From positions 236,871,544 to 236,935,543 of the forward strand of contig JBOZIK010000001.1 of assembly GCA_051453625.1 (NCBI GenBank): a stretch of 64,000 nucleotides of DNA, given 5' to 3'. This stretch comes from Welwitschia mirabilis. Its lineage: Eukaryota; Gnetophyta; Gnetopsida; Welwitschiales. Under the pieces are notes generated by a model. The model was given only the letters and a program-made list of their open reading frames with translations. It had not been told where the DNA came from and made no database searches. The position numbers and the translations under genes were made by a program. This document shows, in pieces, positions 60,109 through 64,000 of this stretch (the stretch's first letter is position 1; every line of letters begins with the position of its first letter).

Positions 60109-60970
60109 TCAAGAATATTTTGAGGGCTCTTTAAAATGTCTAGTAAGATTAAAAAGCTTTCTGTCATTCAAATCAAGATATGGTTTTTGATTTAAAAAAT
60201 AAGGCCTGTTCTCATTATCATGACAAAATGGCATTTNNNNNNNNNNNNNNNNNNNNNNNNNNNNNNNNNNNNNNNNNNNNNNNNNNNNNNNNNNNNNNNN
60301 NNNNNNNNNNNNNNNNNNNNNNNNNNNNNNNNNNNNNNNNNNNNNNNNNNNNNNNNNNNNNNNNNNNNNNNNNNNNNNNNNNNNNNNNNNNNNNNNNNNN
60401 NNNNNNNNNNNNNNNNNNNNNNNNNNNNNNNNNNNNNNNNNNNNNNNNNNNNNNNNNNNNNNNNNNNNNNNNNNNNNNNNNNNNNNNNNNNNNNNNNNNN
60501 NNNNNNNNNNNNNNNNNNNNNNNNNNNNNNNNNNNNNNNNNNNNNNNNNNNNNNNNNNNNNNNNNNNNNNNNNNNNNNNNNNNNNNNNNNNNNNNNNNNN
60601 NNNNNNNNNNNNNNNNNNNNNNNNNNNNNNNNNNNNNNNNNNNNNNNNNNNNNNNNNNNNNNNNNNNNNNNNNNNNNNNNNNNNNNNNNNNNNNNNNNNN
60701 NNNNNNNNNNNNNNNNNNNNNNNNNNNNNNNAAATCAAGATATGGTTTTTCATTTAAAAAATAAGGCCTTTTCTCATTATCATGAAAAAATGGCATTTCA
60801 TTTTCATAAGATTGAGTAGCATTATAAAAGCTAAAAAATTCGTATAACTCATGAAACGAAAATCTTTTATCGAACTTATGATGTAAATAATTTGAAACAT
60901 ATATTTTATTTAAAGTTTAATATTGAACATGGAAGAGATTAATGGTTTTATTTGGGATCCAAGTCTTTGA
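60109..60970 (-). pseudogene. Unidentified coding remnant, partly duplicated around a gap
   Basis: The minus strand reads KFDKRFSFHE, EFFSFYNATQSYENEMPF, then HDNEKRPYFLNEKPYLD up to the gap. After the gap it reads HDNENRPYFLNQKPYLD and continues DLNDRKLFNLTRHFKEPSKY. The codon pattern is protein-like for about 60 residues, and the change between copies is mostly conservative (E/N, E/Q). I recognise no family. The 67 bases before and after the 495-N gap (60,237-60,731) are duplicates, as at other gaps. Confidence 0.35.
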
Positions 60971-62700
60971 AAGAAACTTCTTTGGATGAATTATTAAGAT
61001 AGGTTTAACCTACTTAAGAATTTTTTTAATGTTTAATTCTAAGCATGGATTTGAATAAAAAAAAAGAAGGTTTAATCCAATGTAGAATTTCAAGATATCT
61101 TAAGTCTTGTTTTTGAAAAGAGTAATCATTAAAAGCACAATGTAGAGTTGACTTTGTAAAAGAGGAAAAGATGTCAGTTTTTATAGAACTTGAATNNNNN
61201 NNNNNNNNNNNNNNNNNNNNNNNNNNNNNNNNNNNNNNNNNNNNNNNNNNNNNNNNNNNNNNNNNNNNNNNNNNNNNNNNNNNNNNNNNNNNNNNNNNNN
61301 NNNNNNNNNNNNNNNNNNNNNNNNNNNNNNNNNNNNNNNNNNNNNNNNNNNNNNNNNNNNNNNNNNNNNNNNNNNNNNNNNNNNNNNNNNNNNNNNNNNN
61401 NNNNNNNNNNNNNNNNNNNNNNNNNNNNNNNNNNNNNNNNNNNNNNNNNNNNNNNNNNNNNNNNNNNNNNNNNNNNNNNNNNNNNNNNNNNNNNNNNNNN
61501 NNNNNNNNNNNNNNNNNNNNNNNNNNNNNNNNNNNNNNNNNNNNNNNNNNNNNNNNNNNNNNNNNNNNNNNNNNNNNNNNNNNNNNNNNNNNNNNNNNNN
61601 NNNNNNNNNNNNNNNNNNNNNNNNNNNNNNNNNNNNNNNNNNNNNNNNNNNNNNNNNNNNNNNNNNNNNNNNNNNNNNNNNNNNNNNNNNNNNNNNNNNN
61701 NNNNNNNNNNNNNNNNNNNNNNNNNNNNNNNNNNNNNNNNNNNNNNNNNNNNNNNNNNNNNNNNNNNNNNNNNNNNNNNNNNNNNNNNNNNNNNNNNNNN
61801 NNNNNNNNNNNNNNNNNNNNNNNNNNNNNNNNNNNNNNNNNNNNNNNNNNNNNNNNNNNNNNNNNNNNNNNNNNNNNNNNNNNNNNNNNNNNNNNNNNNN
61901 NNNNNNNNNNNNNNNNNNNNNNNNNNNNNNNNNNNNNNNNNNNNNNNNNNNNNNNNNNNNNNNNNNNNNNNNNNTTTAATCTCTTATGTTATACTTCTTT
62001 TAAAGGTCAAACTTCTTTATCCTTATTATAAAGCAAGTAAGATCTATAGATATGATCTAATATTTCAATATCATCATCATCATCTTCATCATTCTTATCA
62101 TCTTGTTACATGTTATTATTTTTTAATTCATTAGATTTATTAGAAGAATAAATGCAATCATTATAGTTATAGTATTAAAGAATTTTTATATTTTCATTAG
62201 TTAATTATTTTATTTTATTTTTATTTTCTAATATGAACTGAATAGGATTATAACCTAGCTCATCATCTGAATAATAATTATTTTCATCCTTCTTGTTAAA
62301 TAATGGATTTGAATCACTATTGTTTTTGATTTTTATTTATCTCTAAATAAGTTTGATGTTGTAGGTTTATCTATACCTTCATTTTATTAATGTTTAAGCA
62401 ATAATTGTTGTTACTTATGTTATGTCCATATTTTTATTTCTTTTGAAAAGGTGCAAGGATTTAGATTAAGAAACTATTTAGAAAGATTTAATTATTTTGA
62501 AATCTTCAACTAATATAGATATTATGTTATTGAGTTGCTGTTATATTAAATATCATGCTTTGAGTTTCTTTTATCTTTGTAAAGACTAAAATATTACTTT
62601 ATAATCTTCAAGAACATTCTTGTAGAAGTGATGATATTATTTACTTAATAATGTTATTGCACCTTCATAGAATTTATGCATGATTAAATGTTAATTTATG
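60971..62700. other. No gene recognised; includes 779-N gap and an ATC run
   Basis: The gap is 61,196-61,974. At 62,067-62,102 there is a short ATC/TTC-type microsatellite. The rest is AT-rich without motif on either strand. Confidence 0.4.
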
Positions 62701-63311
62701 GAGGATTATTTATTTTCTTTATTATTATCATTAAATGTGATAGAATAGAAAGTATTCTTTTATATTATTCAAGTGCCTAGTGGCCAGGCAAGCCTTTATG
62801 AGGTGTTATGAAACCCCCAACATTATTGTTGACTCATGATATGTCCTTCCATATTTTTGAGTTTTATTACCTTACCCATGTTCTCTCATTATAAATAGAG
62901 TTCTGCTTTTCTCAAGTCAATATTATTTTCTAAAAAGACTTTGCTTTTAAATATTGAAGCTTAGGAAGCTTAGGAGCTTTGAAATCTTGGAAGAACTTCG
63001 AAGTCCTTAAATACTATGATTATATATGAGTATGCTTCTACTCCTTCTTGATTCTTTATTGGTCTCTTTTTGTATGCAATCCATTATTATATTTCATGTG
63101 TCTATTTTCTTATGAATCGAATATAGAGGTGTGTGATGTATGATAACTAAGTAGATTCAATCCTTTATCTAGATCTCGGCTCCTACTATTTTCTATTACT
63201 CAATGTCTTTAAAAATTTAAACATAAGTTTTTCTTGTCATGAGTTAATGCTTCATTATTATTCCTCTTTCATACTCCTCTTGATGTCATGATTTCATGAA
63301 AACTTATATTC
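62701..63311 (+). mobile_element. LTR-like sequence K with TATA box
   Basis: No coding content. A clear TATAAATAG at 62,890-62,898 follows CTCATT and precedes CT-rich leader sequence, the layout of an LTR promoter. No partner LTR or primer site is visible in the window, so it may be a solo LTR or the left end of an element running off the right edge. Borders are unknown. Confidence 0.4.
62890..62898 (+). promoter_or_regulatory. Probable TATA box of LTR-like K
   Basis: TATAAATAG in an otherwise unremarkable context, with transcripts expected to start around 62,925. It lies about 420 bases upstream of the minisatellite. Confidence 0.45.
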
Positions 63312-63728
63312 CATAGACTGCCAAGTGAGGTAGTAAAAGTGAGAATTCCATAGATCGATGAATGAGGTAGTGGGAATAATAAATTGAACATGGATCACCG
63401 AATGAGGAATTGGACTTTACAAATCGCCAAATGAGATAGTGAAGTAATTGAAATGTGAAAAATATTATATGAGAACCACAAATCGCCGAATGAGGTAGTG
63501 GGCTTCACAGATTACTGAATGAGGCAGTGAAGTTAATGATGATTGAGATTTTGTNNNNNNNNNNNNNNNNNNNNNNNNNNNNNNNNNNNNNNNNNNNNNN
63601 NNNNNNNNNNNNNNNNNNNNNNNNNNNNNNNNNNNNNNNNNNNNNNNNNNNNNNGAAAAATATTATATGAATACCACAGATTGCTAAATGAGGTAGTGGA
63701 CTTCACAAATTATCAAATGAGACAGTGA
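63312..63728 (+). repeat. Minisatellite, 24-bp core CACAGATCGCCGAATGAGG...
   Basis: At least eight diverged copies of a core that reads about CACAGATCGCCGAATGAGGTAGTG. Starts are near 63,312, 63,349, 63,390, 63,419, 63,478, 63,506, 63,675 and 63,704, with a 100-N gap (63,555-63,654) between the sixth and seventh. Spacers vary from about 4 to 40 bases. A larger unit with GAAAAATATTATATGA plus two cores is itself repeated across the gap. Confidence 0.8.
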
Positions 63729-64000
63729 TGTGATTGAAATATATGTAAGTTTACAATTGGTTATTCTCACTTCATAACCATAACATCATTACTATTGTTC
63801 TATACTTTGTTTCTTGTATTTCTTACTTTTGTTCTTTGTATTATAACATTTGAAAATCCTTATCTTACCTTATCTTATGTGGACCATACTAGAAGATGTG
63901 ATATTTGCACAATTCTCATTCCATATTTCTTATGTAACAAGTGGAAAAATTTAAGTATGATTGCTAAAGAGGGCATAACAATGTGAAGGATTGTTATTTC
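63729..64000. other. No gene recognised
   Basis: AT-rich sequence after the minisatellite. A 63-codon open frame (63,795-63,986) has no recognisable motif and is taken as chance. Probably the continuation of LTR-like K. Confidence 0.4.

Overview
The window is transposable-element sequence from a plant nuclear genome. By eye it is roughly 70-75 % A+T (not counted) and very poor in CpG. About 6.1 kb in 22 blocks is N. I recognise no host gene, tRNA, rRNA or CRISPR array. Everything identifiable belongs to LTR retrotransposons: Ty1/copia elements of Sirevirus type and Ty3/gypsy elements of Athila/Tat type. All are old and full of stops, mostly at former Gln, Trp and Arg codons, as expected from deamination of methylated DNA. 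Such AT richness is unusual for a flowering plant; I do not name a species.

Left half (1-28.5 kb): a nested stack. The 3' end of element D (internal region plus LTR, + strand, 1-3.17 kb) abuts Sirevirus-type copia A (+). A keeps reverse transcriptase/RNase H (3.2-4.9 kb), a spacer, an extra ORF downstream of pol, and its 3' LTR (27.13-28.52 kb). That extra ORF is broken twice. The complete Sirevirus-type copia B (+, 6.62-18.28 kb: LTR, PBS, gag, pol, extra ORF, PPT, LTR) sits in it first. The Athila/Tat-type gypsy F (-, 18.38-25.84 kb) sits in it second. Removing B and F by eye makes the three A pieces (5.69-6.62, 18.28-18.38, 25.84-26.78 kb) collinear with the uninterrupted ORF of B.

Middle (28.5-49.4 kb): a copia-like LTR (J, -), then a three-LTR array of gypsy element G on the - strand. 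The order is LTR1 (30.7-32.4), an unclassified insertion H (32.4-36.7), internal region 1, LTR2 (41.3-42.3), internal region 2, LTR3 (48.0-49.4). LTR2 has a PBS on one side and a 3' internal end on the other, so the two internal regions share it. Only gag (G1, F) or gag plus protease (G2) is visible, with no RT or integrase, so these look non-autonomous.

Right part (49.5-64 kb): copia C (+) with 5' LTR, PBS, gag, protease and integrase, broken at the start of RT. It is followed by a minus-strand copia remnant (I), an inverted second copy of the D 3' end (55.9-58 kb), a gap-rich stretch with one unidentified minus-strand coding remnant, and a further LTR-like sequence with a TATA box followed by a 24-bp minisatellite (63.3-63.7 kb).

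The points most worth a second look are the nested insertions, the shared-LTR array with a duplicated core promoter in LTR1, the dense AGATGTCT/AGACATCT words that look like decayed CpG palindromes, the 91-bp triplication in both B LTRs, and the repeated pattern of assembly gaps flanked by the same sequence on both sides.
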